A stretch of DNA of 6,405 nucleotides from Rhodospirillales bacterium (GTDB taxonomy: Bacteria > Pseudomonadota > Alphaproteobacteria > UBA8366 > JADFVY01): the NCBI GenBank assembly GCA_024644185.1, contig JAHELM010000157.1:1-6405 (forward strand). Reading direction: 5' to 3'. The notes under the pieces are model-generated. The model saw nothing but the letters and a program-made list of their open reading frames with translations, was not told where the DNA came from and did not search any database. This document shows, one piece after another, positions 1 to 5,428 of this stretch. The position numbers and the translations under genes are program-made. Numbering within the stretch: the stretch's first letter is position 1; each line of letters opens with the position of its first letter.

Positions 1-86
1 CCGGGGCCTTTGCCGGCCTGGCCATGGGATTGAACGGCGTCGCCACGGCGGTGCTGCTGCCATTGCTGGCAAGCTGGCTGTCGTGA
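1..86 (+). CDS. LrgB family membrane protein, C-terminal end (partial)
   Basis: Only the last 27 codons and the TGA stop (84-86) of a plus-strand gene are present; the reading frame enters at base 3. The peptide reads GAFAGLAMGLNGVATAVLLP followed by LLASWLS, a small-residue-rich hydrophobic helix. The 'GLAMGLNGVATA' pattern followed by a run of leucines matches the C-terminus typical of LrgB/CidB/YohK proteins, polytopic inner-membrane proteins usually encoded just after a small LrgA/CidA partner and linked to murein hydrolase export or to transport of small organic acids. The partner gene would lie outside the window on the left. The gene converges on the minus-strand regulator and ends 9 bases before the hairpin at 95-115. 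The family call rests on one short tail and could be wrong, but a membrane protein C-terminus is well supported. Confidence 0.65.
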   Translation, partial: GAFAGLAMGLNGVATAVLLPLLASWLS

Positions 87-89
87 AAT

Positions 90-115
90 GGAAAGGCCGC
101 CCTTTCGGGGCGGCC
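90..115 (-). terminator. Hairpin terminator between converging genes
   Basis: The perfect 8-bp stem GGCCGCCC (95-102) and GGGCGGCC (108-115) closes a 5-base loop. Read on the minus strand, the stem is followed by TTTCCATTT, a broken U-rich tail, so it fits best as the terminator of the minus-strand regulator, whose stop is 15 bases upstream. On the plus strand no T run follows, so it would work less well for the LrgB-type gene, although the stem alone could still block read-through. No other terminator candidate lies between the two genes. Confidence 0.65.
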
Positions 116-129
116 CGGTCGTGGTCCGA

Positions 130-597
130 TCAGAACGCGGCGCGGATCGGGAAATTCATCGCCGCGATCCAGAAGCGCTCGAGCCGCCGCAGCAGCGCGT
201 TGGCACCGTCCAGATCGGTTTCCGATGTGATGTCCCGGCCAAGCTTTTCCGCCTGCGCCGTAAACATGCCGTCGAGGATCTGATGCAGCTTCAGGCCCTT
301 CTCCGACAAGCGCACCCGGACCGACCGGCGATCGTGCGTCGAGCGTTCCTGGATCAGATAGCCGTTCTCGACCATCTTGCGGACGTTATAAGAAACGTTC
401 GATCCCAGGTAGTAGCCCCGGTTGGTCAACTCGCCGACCGTCAACTCATCCCGGCCGATATTGTAAAGGATAACGGCCTGGACGTTGTTGACGTCCTGAA
501 TGTCCTGACGTTCCAGCTCGCCCTTGACGACCTCAAGGAATTGCCGATGGAGCCGCTCGATCAGGTGGATGGACTCAAGATATTGCTCTTTCACCAC
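130..597 (-). CDS. ldtR: MarR-family winged-helix regulator, LdtR-like
   Basis: This 155-residue protein has the MarR layout: an N-terminal helix for dimerisation (about 4-30), helix-turn-helix around residues 52-81 (LTVGELTNRGYYLGSNVSYN then VRKMVENGYL), a basic wing at 88-101 (HDRRSVRVRLSEKG) and a C-terminal dimer helix. The 'DVNNVQAVILYNIG' and 'RGYYLGSNVSYN' stretches resemble LdtR of Liberibacter and Rhizobiales, a MarR protein known there to control an L,D-transpeptidase gene and osmotic stress tolerance. Subgroup assignment is from memory of the family and is less certain than the MarR call. The start is GTG; a second GTG follows directly, and an in-frame TGA lies three codons upstream, so the N-terminus cannot be longer. 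No strong Shine-Dalgarno sequence is seen. It is last in the minus-strand series, 124 bases after mmsB, and probably has its own promoter in the AT-rich gap. Its target genes cannot be read from this window. Confidence 0.85.
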   Translation of the reverse strand: MVKEQYLESIHLIERLHRQFLEVVKGELERQDIQDVNNVQAVILYNIGRDELTVGELTNRGYYLGSNVSYNVRKMVENGYLIQERSTHDRRSVRVRLSEKGLKLHQILDGMFTAQAEKLGRDITSETDLDGANALLRRLERFWIAAMNFPIRAAF

Positions 598-721
598 GGA
601 CCCGCTTCAGCTAGTTGTCCCCAAATGCCGGAAGTGCTCGCGAAGGACTTGTGCGGCCACCCATCCGGCTATGCAGACCCAATTTGCGCGATACTCCTTA
701 AAATTCATTTAATTGATGCGA
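598..721 (-). promoter_or_regulatory. Intergenic leader of the MarR/LdtR-type gene with AT-rich island
   Basis: The 124 bases between the stop of mmsB and the regulator start hold an AT-rich patch (about 691-748, running into the mmsB end) in an otherwise GC-rich window. It contains the imperfect palindrome TTAATTGATGCGATTAA (709-725), with perfect 5-base arms and a 7-base centre, which overlaps the mmsB stop codon. MarR proteins commonly bind such AT-rich dyads upstream of their own gene, so autoregulation is a reasonable inference. I could not place a convincing -35/-10 pair. No hairpin terminator is seen after mmsB, so some read-through from the valine operon into the regulator is possible. 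Confidence 0.45.
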
Positions 722-1606
722 TTAATTTCCGCGAATCATTTTAATGATGCCGGAAAAGTCCGTTCCACCCTTCCCGCCGCCCACGAAAAGCCCGTACAGC
801 GCCGCCGCGGCCGCCCCCATTGGCGTGGTCGCGCCGACCGTCTGAGCCGCCTCCTGCGCCAGTTTCAGGTCTTTCAGCATCATCGCGGCGGCGAATCCAG
901 GCTTGTAGTCGTTGTTTGCCGGCGACGCCGGTACCGGGCCCGGTACAGGGCAATAGGTGTTCAGCGACCAGCACGATCCGGACGATTTCGAACTGATATC
1001 GTACAGCTTCTGGTGGTCCAACCCCAGCTTCTCGGCGAGAACGAGCGCTTCGCAAACGCCGATCATGGAAACGCCAAGAATCATGTTGTTGCAGATCTTC
1101 GCCGCCTGCCCGTTGCCCGGACCGCCGGCATGAATCACCGTCTTGCCCATCGCCTCGCAGACCGGCCTGGCCCGCGCGAAGGCCGCATCGCTGCCGCCGA
1201 CCATGAATGTCAGGGTCGCGGCCACCGCACCGGCGGCGCCACCCGACACCGGCGCATCCACCATCTCCATGCCGGCTTCGGCGGCAAGGCCATGCAGCGA
1301 CCGCGCACTTTCCACGTCGATGGTGGAACTGTCGATGAACAAGGACCCCGGTGCCGCGCCGGACAATGCGCCGGACTCAACGAAGACCGAGCGCACATGC
1401 GGGCCGGCCGGCAGCATGGTGACAACGGTCTCGGCGTCCTTCACCGCCGCCGCTACGCTGTCGACGATGGTGCAGCCGGCGTCGCGCGCCCGGCCAACCG
1501 CCTGAGGCACCATATCGTAGGCCCGCACCTTGTGCCCGGCCTTGACCAGATTGGCCGCCATGGGCCCGCCCATGTTACCCAGCCCGATGAACGCGATCGT
1601 CGCCAT
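722..1606 (-). CDS. mmsB: 3-hydroxyisobutyrate dehydrogenase
   Basis: MmsB (EC 1.1.1.31) oxidises 3-hydroxyisobutyrate to methylmalonate semialdehyde with NAD in valine catabolism, in the cytoplasm. The 294-residue length is normal for the beta-hydroxyacid dehydrogenase family. The N-terminal Rossmann motif is IGLGNMGGPMAANL (7-20), the substrate-binding signature is DAPVSGGAAGA (117-127), and the catalytic lysine is Lys170 in GNGQAAKICNN. The all-helical C-terminal domain has the KD pair in MMLKDLKLA (242-250) and the run SYCPVPGP-like 'NTYCPVPGPVPASPANNDY' (216-234), which separates 3-hydroxyisobutyrate dehydrogenases from tartronate semialdehyde reductases. The ATG at 1606 is well supported by GGAGGGGG five bases upstream. 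It follows the DUF1488-like gene by 57 bases on the same strand and is the last enzyme of the valine operon. mmsA, its frequent neighbour, is absent here. Confidence 0.95.
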   Translation of the reverse strand: MATIAFIGLGNMGGPMAANLVKAGHKVRAYDMVPQAVGRARDAGCTIVDSVAAAVKDAETVVTMLPAGPHVRSVFVESGALSGAAPGSLFIDSSTIDVESARSLHGLAAEAGMEMVDAPVSGGAAGAVAATLTFMVGGSDAAFARARPVCEAMGKTVIHAGGPGNGQAAKICNNMILGVSMIGVCEALVLAEKLGLDHQKLYDISSKSSGSCWSLNTYCPVPGPVPASPANNDYKPGFAAAMMLKDLKLAQEAAQTVGATTPMGAAAAALYGLFVGGGKGGTDFSGIIKMIRGN

Positions 1607-1611
1607 GTGTT

Positions 1612-1619
1612 CCCCCTCC
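1612..1619 (-). promoter_or_regulatory. Strong ribosome binding site of mmsB
   Basis: On the minus strand GGAGGGGG lies five bases before the mmsB ATG (1604-1606). It is the best Shine-Dalgarno match in the operon and fixes the start. It contrasts with the upstream genes, which overlap and have weak sites, and suggests that mmsB is translated independently of its neighbour. Confidence 0.8.
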
Positions 1620-1663
1620 AGCGGAGGCCGCCGGCCAACCGACGGCTGAAGCTATCGAAAAAA

Positions 1664-1951
1664 TCAGGGCGCCAGATCGACCGCGCGGATCAGGATGGAT
1701 CGGTCCGCCTCGTACTGCCCCTGCAGCAATTTGCGGCGTATCCGCGCTTCGTAATCCTGTCGCTGCGCCCGAAATGCCGCCAGCAATGCCTCGCCCCCGG
1801 CCATCTCGCAGTCGATAGCCGCGGCTTCCACCCGGCACATCACGGTGGTGCCGATGACGCTGACCGGGAAGTATATCTCGCCCCGTTCCGCATCCCAGTC
1901 CTCGCGCGGCACAAAGACAATCATCGCATCACCCGGGGAAAACCAGTTCAT
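1664..1951 (-). CDS. Small DUF1488-like protein of unknown function
   Basis: This 95-residue protein has no signal peptide or membrane segment. It has an acidic N-terminal half with a beta-rich look (IVFVPREDWDAERGEIYFPV, 11-30; then VIGTTVMCRV, 32-41) and a charged helical C-terminal half (about 53-78, with LLAAFRAQRQDYEARIRRK). This order, strands followed by an 'aaF...R..ye..ar' helix and a short final strand (SILIRAV), resembles DUF1488 proteins, small bacterial proteins of unknown role. The match is from memory and moderate. The ATG at 1951 overlaps the end of the hydrolase gene by 23 bases. A second ATG at 1924 (residue 10), four bases after the hydrolase TGA, would give 86 residues and better fits the usual start of the family; neither has a strong Shine-Dalgarno. 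Its place between two valine enzymes suggests co-expression, perhaps an accessory role, which is inference only. Confidence 0.7.
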   Translation of the reverse strand: MNWFSPGDAMIVFVPREDWDAERGEIYFPVSVIGTTVMCRVEAAAIDCEMAGGEALLAAFRAQRQDYEARIRRKLLQGQYEADRSILIRAVDLAP

Positions 1952-2969
1952 TGCCGTCCAGCGGGGCGAAGAACGCCTCCACCTGCTCGTCGCTCACATC
2001 CTCCAGCCGCGCCGGATTCCAGCGGGGCTTCCGGTCCTTGTCGACCAGGACCGCGCGCACGCCCTCGCGGAAATCATGCGCCTTGGCGATGCGCTGGCTG
2101 ATCCGGTACTCCATGGTCATGCAATTCTCGAAGGTAAGCTGCTTGCCGCGGCGCAGTTCCCGCAGCGTGATCTTCATCGCCAAAGGCGACATGCGCAGCA
2201 TGGCTTCACGCGTCTTCGCCGCCCACTCGCCGTCCTGTTCCGACAGGCGCTCGATAATCTCCTCAACGGCCTCGCCGGAGAAACAGTGGTCGATCAACTG
2301 CCGCTGGTCGGCGAGTTCGGCCAGTCCCTGATGCTCGTGCAGGCGACGGATCGCCCGCACGGGGCTTTCGCCGCCCGCCAGTGCCTCCACCAGTTCGGCA
2401 TGCCGGCGGGCAGACGGAATGTAGACCTCAGCCAGATTGGCATAGAGACAGTCGAGCCCGGACATCCGGGCGCCGGTCAGCGCCAGATAGATACCCAGCT
2501 CGCCCGGCATGCGCGGCAGGAAATACGAGCCGCCGACATCGGGGAACATGCCGATCGCGGTTTCAGGCATGGCGAACACCGTGGCCTCGGTGACGATTCG
2601 GTAGCGCGCATGTACCGCGACGCCGACACCGCCGCCCATGGCGATTCCGTCGATCAACGCCAGATAGGGTTTGGGATACCGGAAAATCGTGCGGTTCAGA
2701 CGGTATTCGTCGCGGAAGAACACCTCCGCCAGCCCCTCGTTGCCAGGCTCGTGCAGGGCGCGCACATCGCCGCCGGAGCAAAACGCCTTGCCACCGGCAC
2801 CGGTAATCAGCACCGCGCCGATCTTGCTGTCGGTCGCCCAGGCGTCGAGTTGCGCCTGCATCCTGTGGATCATGTCCAGCGTCAGCGCGTTCAGCGTCCG
2901 CGGCCGGTTCAGGGTGATCAGCCCGAGCGCGCCACGCGCCTCGAACAGAATGTCGTCGGCGGCGCTCAT
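1929..2969 (-). CDS. 3-hydroxyisobutyryl-CoA hydrolase (HIBCH type)
   Basis: The enzyme (EC 3.1.2.4) cleaves the thioester of 3-hydroxyisobutyryl-CoA, freeing 3-hydroxyisobutyrate for MmsB. The 346-residue protein has the crotonase fold. Oxyanion-hole segments are GKAFCSGGDVRAL (60-72) and DGIAMGGGVGVAVHARY (107-123). The diagnostic block is MPETAIGMFPDVGGSYFLPR (134-153), in which Glu136 and Asp144 fall at the positions of the catalytic pair of human HIBCH. The C-terminal extension (about 235-346, with MTMEYRISQRI, DFREGVRAVLVDKDRKPRWNP) belongs to the hydrolase branch and is missing from plain enoyl-CoA hydratases, which are about 260 residues long. The start ATG overlaps the stop of the acyl-CoA dehydrogenase as ATGA, so the two are very likely translationally coupled. 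A simple enoyl-CoA hydratase annotation would be the common misnaming. Confidence 0.93.
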   Translation of the reverse strand: MSAADDILFEARGALGLITLNRPRTLNALTLDMIHRMQAQLDAWATDSKIGAVLITGAGGKAFCSGGDVRALHEPGNEGLAEVFFRDEYRLNRTIFRYPKPYLALIDGIAMGGGVGVAVHARYRIVTEATVFAMPETAIGMFPDVGGSYFLPRMPGELGIYLALTGARMSGLDCLYANLAEVYIPSARRHAELVEALAGGESPVRAIRRLHEHQGLAELADQRQLIDHCFSGEAVEEIIERLSEQDGEWAAKTREAMLRMSPLAMKITLRELRRGKQLTFENCMTMEYRISQRIAKAHDFREGVRAVLVDKDRKPRWNPARLEDVSDEQVEAFFAPLDGNELVFPG

Positions 2970-4105
2970 CGGCCGAGCAATCGGCGGGCAATAATCAATC
3001 GCATGATCTCGTTGGTTCCTTCCAGTATCTGATGGACACGGACATCCCGCACATGCCGTTCTAGCGGAAAATCCTGCAAATACCCATAGCCGCCGTGAAG
3101 CTGCAAGGCTTCATTACAGACCCGAAAGCCAATATCGGTGGCAAAACGCTTGGCCATGGCGCAATACATGGTCGCGTCCGCATCGCCGGAATCGAGCGAG
3201 GCCGCCGCCCGCCAGACCATCAGCCGGGCCGCGTCCAGCTCGGTCGCCATGTCCGCCAGGCGAAACTGCAGGGCCTGGAATTCGGCCAGGCTGCGCCCGA
3301 ATTGCCGACGCTCGACCAGATAGGACTTCGTCGCGTCCAGCGCCGCCCTTGCCGTGCCCAGCGAACAGGCGGCGATGTTGATCCGGCCACCATCCAGGCC
3401 CTTCATGGCGATGCGGAACCCTTCGCCCTCGGCGCCAAGGCGGTTGGCCCGCGGCGTCCGGCAATTCTCGAAGATCACCGCGGCGGTCGGCTGGCTGTTC
3501 CAGCCCATCTTCCTTTCCTGTTTGCCGAAGGACAGACCGGGCGCATCCTTCCCGACCAGGATGCACGAGATGCCGTCCGGCCCGTCGCCGCCGGTTCGCG
3601 CCATCACCGCATAGATGTCGCTGACCCCGCCGCCGGAAATGAAGGCCTTGCTGCCGTTCAACACATAGTCGTCGCCATCGGCCACCGCGCGGGTTCCCAG
3701 CGACGCCGCGTCCGAACCCGAGCCCGGTTCGGTCAGGCAATAGCTCGACAGATGCGTCATGCCGATCAGCGGTGGCAGAAGCCGCGCGCGCTGTTCGTCA
3801 TTGCCGAAACGGTCGACCATCCAGGCAACCATATTGTGGATCGACAGATAGGCGGCGGTCGAGGTGCAGCCGGCCGCCAGTTCCTCGAATATCAGCGCGC
3901 CCTCGCGCCGCCCCAGCCCCGACCCGCCATGCGCATCGTCGACGAAGATCGCGGCCAGCCCGAGTGTCCCGGCCTTGCGCAGCGTTTCCACCGGAAATGT
4001 CCGCGTCTCGTCCCAGGCGGCGGCATGCGGCGCCAGTTCCTCGGCCGCAAAGGCGCGCGCCATCTCCTGAATCGCGCGCTGTTCCTCGGACAGGTTGAAT
4101 TCCAT
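2966..4105 (-). CDS. Isobutyryl-CoA dehydrogenase (ACAD8-like)
   Basis: This FAD enzyme (EC 1.3.8.5) oxidises isobutyryl-CoA to methacrylyl-CoA and passes electrons to electron-transfer flavoprotein. The 379-residue length is standard. The N-terminal helical domain starts at FNLSEEQRAIQEMARAF (3-19). The middle beta domain has SYCLTEPGSGSDAAS (121-135) and NGSKAFISGGGVSDIYAVM (150-168). The C-terminal helical domain ends with LHGGYGYLQDFPLERHVRD (336-354) and VHQILEGTNEIMR (357-369), in which Glu362 is the expected catalytic base. The stretches GLSFGKQERKMGWNSQPT (190-207) and GLDGGRINIAACSLG (236-250) closely match isobutyryl-CoA dehydrogenase (human ACAD8) rather than short-chain or isovaleryl enzymes. 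The frame stays open far upstream, but the family N-terminus begins at this ATG, and the extension would run antisense through hemB and its promoter. It is the first gene of the valine operon, behind the promoter at 4155-4182. The Shine-Dalgarno is weak (GGA eleven bases upstream). Confidence 0.93.
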   Translation of the reverse strand: MEFNLSEEQRAIQEMARAFAAEELAPHAAAWDETRTFPVETLRKAGTLGLAAIFVDDAHGGSGLGRREGALIFEELAAGCTSTAAYLSIHNMVAWMVDRFGNDEQRARLLPPLIGMTHLSSYCLTEPGSGSDAASLGTRAVADGDDYVLNGSKAFISGGGVSDIYAVMARTGGDGPDGISCILVGKDAPGLSFGKQERKMGWNSQPTAAVIFENCRTPRANRLGAEGEGFRIAMKGLDGGRINIAACSLGTARAALDATKSYLVERRQFGRSLAEFQALQFRLADMATELDAARLMVWRAAASLDSGDADATMYCAMAKRFATDIGFRVCNEALQLHGGYGYLQDFPLERHVRDVRVHQILEGTNEIMRLIIARRLLGR

Positions 4106-4154
4106 TGCGGAAGTCCGTTTCGGGCTTTCGGGACGGGCGGAAAGGCGTTGGGCG

Positions 4155-4182
4155 ATCTTATCCGCTGTGCCCGGCCTGTCAA
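4155..4182 (-). promoter_or_regulatory. Predicted sigma70 promoter of the valine operon
   Basis: On the minus strand a perfect TTGACA (4182-4177) is followed by a 16-base spacer and TAAGAT (4160-4155, four of six consensus positions). Transcription would start near 4148, giving a leader of about 43 bases before the acyl-CoA dehydrogenase ATG. The placement in the only intergenic gap upstream of the operon supports it. The spacer is one base short of optimum, so an activator may help. Confidence 0.6.
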
Positions 4183-4193
4183 TCGAGCGCGCG

Positions 4194-4205
4194 GCGTTGT
4201 AACGC
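4194..4205. promoter_or_regulatory. Inverted repeat between divergent promoters, candidate operator
   Basis: GCGTTGTAACGC is a perfect 5-base inverted repeat around a GT centre. It covers the predicted hemB -35 box and lies 11 bases upstream of the predicted -35 box of the valine operon, so a bound protein could affect both directions. A short direct repeat, AACGC then AAACGC (4201-4211), continues to the right. No regulator with known specificity for it is encoded in view; a 12-base dyad can occur by chance. Confidence 0.3.
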
Positions 4206-4225
4206 AAACGCGCCTCCCGTAATAT
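4197..4225 (+). promoter_or_regulatory. Predicted sigma70 promoter of hemB
   Basis: TTGTAA (4197-4202) and TAATAT (4220-4225) are separated by exactly 17 bases. Both boxes match the sigma70 consensus in at least four positions. Transcription would start near 4232, at the edge of the Shine-Dalgarno, giving a very short leader of about 18 bases. It is placed back to back with the valine operon promoter, with 14 bases between the two -35 boxes. Confidence 0.6.
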
Positions 4226-4249
4226 CCGGCTGGAAAGGATTCCCGCCCC

Positions 4250-5263
4250 ATGACAACAGGCCCGATCGACCCCACCCTCGGCACGTATCCGGCCAGCCGG
4301 ATGCGGCGCAATCGCAGCAGCGATCCGGTGCGCCGCATGGTCGCCGAGAACCGGCTGTCCGCCGACGACTTCATCTGGCCGGTGTTCGCGCTGGACGGCC
4401 AGAACCGCCGGCAGAAGGTGGATTCGATGCCGGGCGTCGAACGCCTGTCCGTGGATCTGTTGGTCGAGGCGGCGAAGGAAGCGGCCGGACTGGGCATCCC
4501 GGCCCTCGCGATCTTCCCCGTGGTCGATCCGGCCAGGAAGACCGACGGGGCCGAAGAGTCCTGGAACCCCGACAATCTGATGAACCGGGCAATCCGGGCG
4601 GTGCGCGCCGCCTGCCCCGAAATGATGCTGGTCTGCGACGTGGCCCTGGACCCCTATACCAGCCACGGCCATGACGGGCTGTTGCGCGATGGCGAGATCG
4701 TCAACGACGAGACGGTCGCGGTGCTGTGCCGGCAGGCGCTGGCCCAGGCCGAGGCCGGCTGTGACACCATTGCGCCTTCCGACATGATGGACGGGCGCAT
4801 CGCCGCCATTCGCGGCGCCCTCGACGGCGCCGGCTTCCAGGGCGTCCGGATCATGGCCTATGCGGCCAAGTACGCCTCGGCCTTCTACGGGCCGTTTCGC
4901 GATGCGGTCGGGTCGAAATCGGCGCTGAAAGGCGACAAGCGCACCTATCAGATGGACCCCGCGAATTCCGACGAGGCGCTGCGCGAGGTGGCCAAGGACA
5001 TCGCCGAGGGCGCCGACATGGTGATGGTCAAGCCGGGCATGCCCTATCTCGACATCGTGCGGCGGGTGAAGGACGCCTTCGGCGTGCCGACCTTCGCCTA
5101 TCAGGTCAGCGGCGAATACGCCATGCTGATGGGTGCCGCCGAACGCGGCTGGCTGGACGGCGACAAGGCCATGGCCGAAGCGCTGATGTGCTTCAAGCGC
5201 GCCGGCGCCAACGGCATCCTGACCTATGCGGCGGTGGACATGGCCCGCAAATTGCGGCCATAG
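4250..5263 (+). CDS. hemB: Delta-aminolevulinic acid dehydratase (porphobilinogen synthase)
   Basis: HemB (EC 4.2.1.24) condenses two 5-aminolevulinate molecules to porphobilinogen, the first common tetrapyrrole precursor, in the cytoplasm as a homo-octamer. The 337-residue length and TIM-barrel sequence are typical. The two active-site lysines are Lys207 in MAYAAKYASAFYGPFRD (202-218) and Lys261, the Schiff-base residue, in MVMVKPGMPYLDI (257-269). YQVSGEYAML (284-293) is the conserved substrate-binding segment. The metal-loop reads CDVALDPYTSHGHDG (129-143): the three cysteines of zinc enzymes are replaced by Ala132, Asp134 and Asp142, as in Pseudomonas and Bradyrhizobium enzymes, which points to a magnesium-dependent type. 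The N-terminal arm with ASRMRRNRSSDPVRRMV (15-31) is usual. The ATG is supported by AAAGGA at 4234-4239 and by the promoter upstream. It is divergent from the valine operon and appears monocistronic, with a stem-loop after the stop. Confidence 0.97.
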   Translation: MTTGPIDPTLGTYPASRMRRNRSSDPVRRMVAENRLSADDFIWPVFALDGQNRRQKVDSMPGVERLSVDLLVEAAKEAAGLGIPALAIFPVVDPARKTDGAEESWNPDNLMNRAIRAVRAACPEMMLVCDVALDPYTSHGHDGLLRDGEIVNDETVAVLCRQALAQAEAGCDTIAPSDMMDGRIAAIRGALDGAGFQGVRIMAYAAKYASAFYGPFRDAVGSKSALKGDKRTYQMDPANSDEALREVAKDIAEGADMVMVKPGMPYLDIVRRVKDAFGVPTFAYQVSGEYAMLMGAAERGWLDGDKAMAEALMCFKRAGANGILTYAAVDMARKLRP

Positions 5264-5280
5264 GCCGCCCTGATTGCGAT

Positions 5281-5317
5281 CCGGCGGATGCATCGCGCCA
5301 TGGCGCGCACCCGCCGG
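5281..5317 (+). terminator. Stem-loop after hemB, possible terminator
   Basis: A nested hairpin starts 17 bases after the hemB stop. The outer arms CCGGCGG (5281-5287) and CCGCCGG (5311-5317) are perfect 7-base complements. The inner palindrome CGCGCCATGGCGCG (5294-5307) forms a 5-bp stem with a CATG loop. No T run follows (the next bases are GCGCGCAATGCTGTTT), so it is not a classical intrinsic terminator. It may act with Rho or protect the hemB transcript end. Confidence 0.4.
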
Positions 5318-5417
5318 GCGCGCAATGCTGTTTCGGCAGGTCCCGCTTCGTGCTATGTTACTGCCAATATTCGGCGGACCGAAGGCATCCGGGACCGTCA
5401 TAAAGGGTTTCTGCATG

Positions 5418-5424
5418 AAGGGGA
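5418..5424 (+). promoter_or_regulatory. Ribosome binding site of the exported protein gene
   Basis: AAGGGGA lies four bases before the ATG at 5429 and selects it over the ATG at 5415, which is in another frame. No convincing promoter is seen in 5318-5417; TATGTT at 5354-5359 is a possible -10 box but lacks a good -35 partner. Confidence 0.6.
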
Positions 5425-5428
5425 TTGC

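Noticed and set aside
88..744. Plus-strand open frame of 218 codons opposite the regulator gene
   Set aside because: It begins within the terminator hairpin and runs antisense to the MarR helix-turn-helix gene; no motif was recognised.
735..748. ATCATT-TT-AATGAT dyad as a stand-alone operator
   Set aside because: It encodes the Ile-Ile-Lys-Met-Ile end of MmsB, so base choice is constrained by coding. It is mentioned only as part of the AT-rich island finding, not annotated as a site.
713..2101. Plus-strand open frame of 462 codons opposite mmsB and the DUF1488-like gene
   Set aside because: The translation is Arg/His-rich and has no recognisable motif, while the opposite strand carries clear enzyme signatures. 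It is a composition shadow.
1845..3032. Plus-strand open frame of 395 codons opposite the 3-hydroxyisobutyryl-CoA hydrolase
   Set aside because: It is fully antisense to a well-supported crotonase gene, is Gln/His/Arg-rich and lacks domain motifs.
3095..4222. Plus-strand open frame of 375 codons opposite the acyl-CoA dehydrogenase
   Set aside because: Same pattern of antisense composition shadow; it also runs through both predicted promoters and ends just before hemB.
5331..5359. Promoter for the exported protein gene (TTTCGG, 17 bases, TATGTT)
   Set aside because: The spacing is right, but the -35 box matches the consensus poorly, so it is not annotated.
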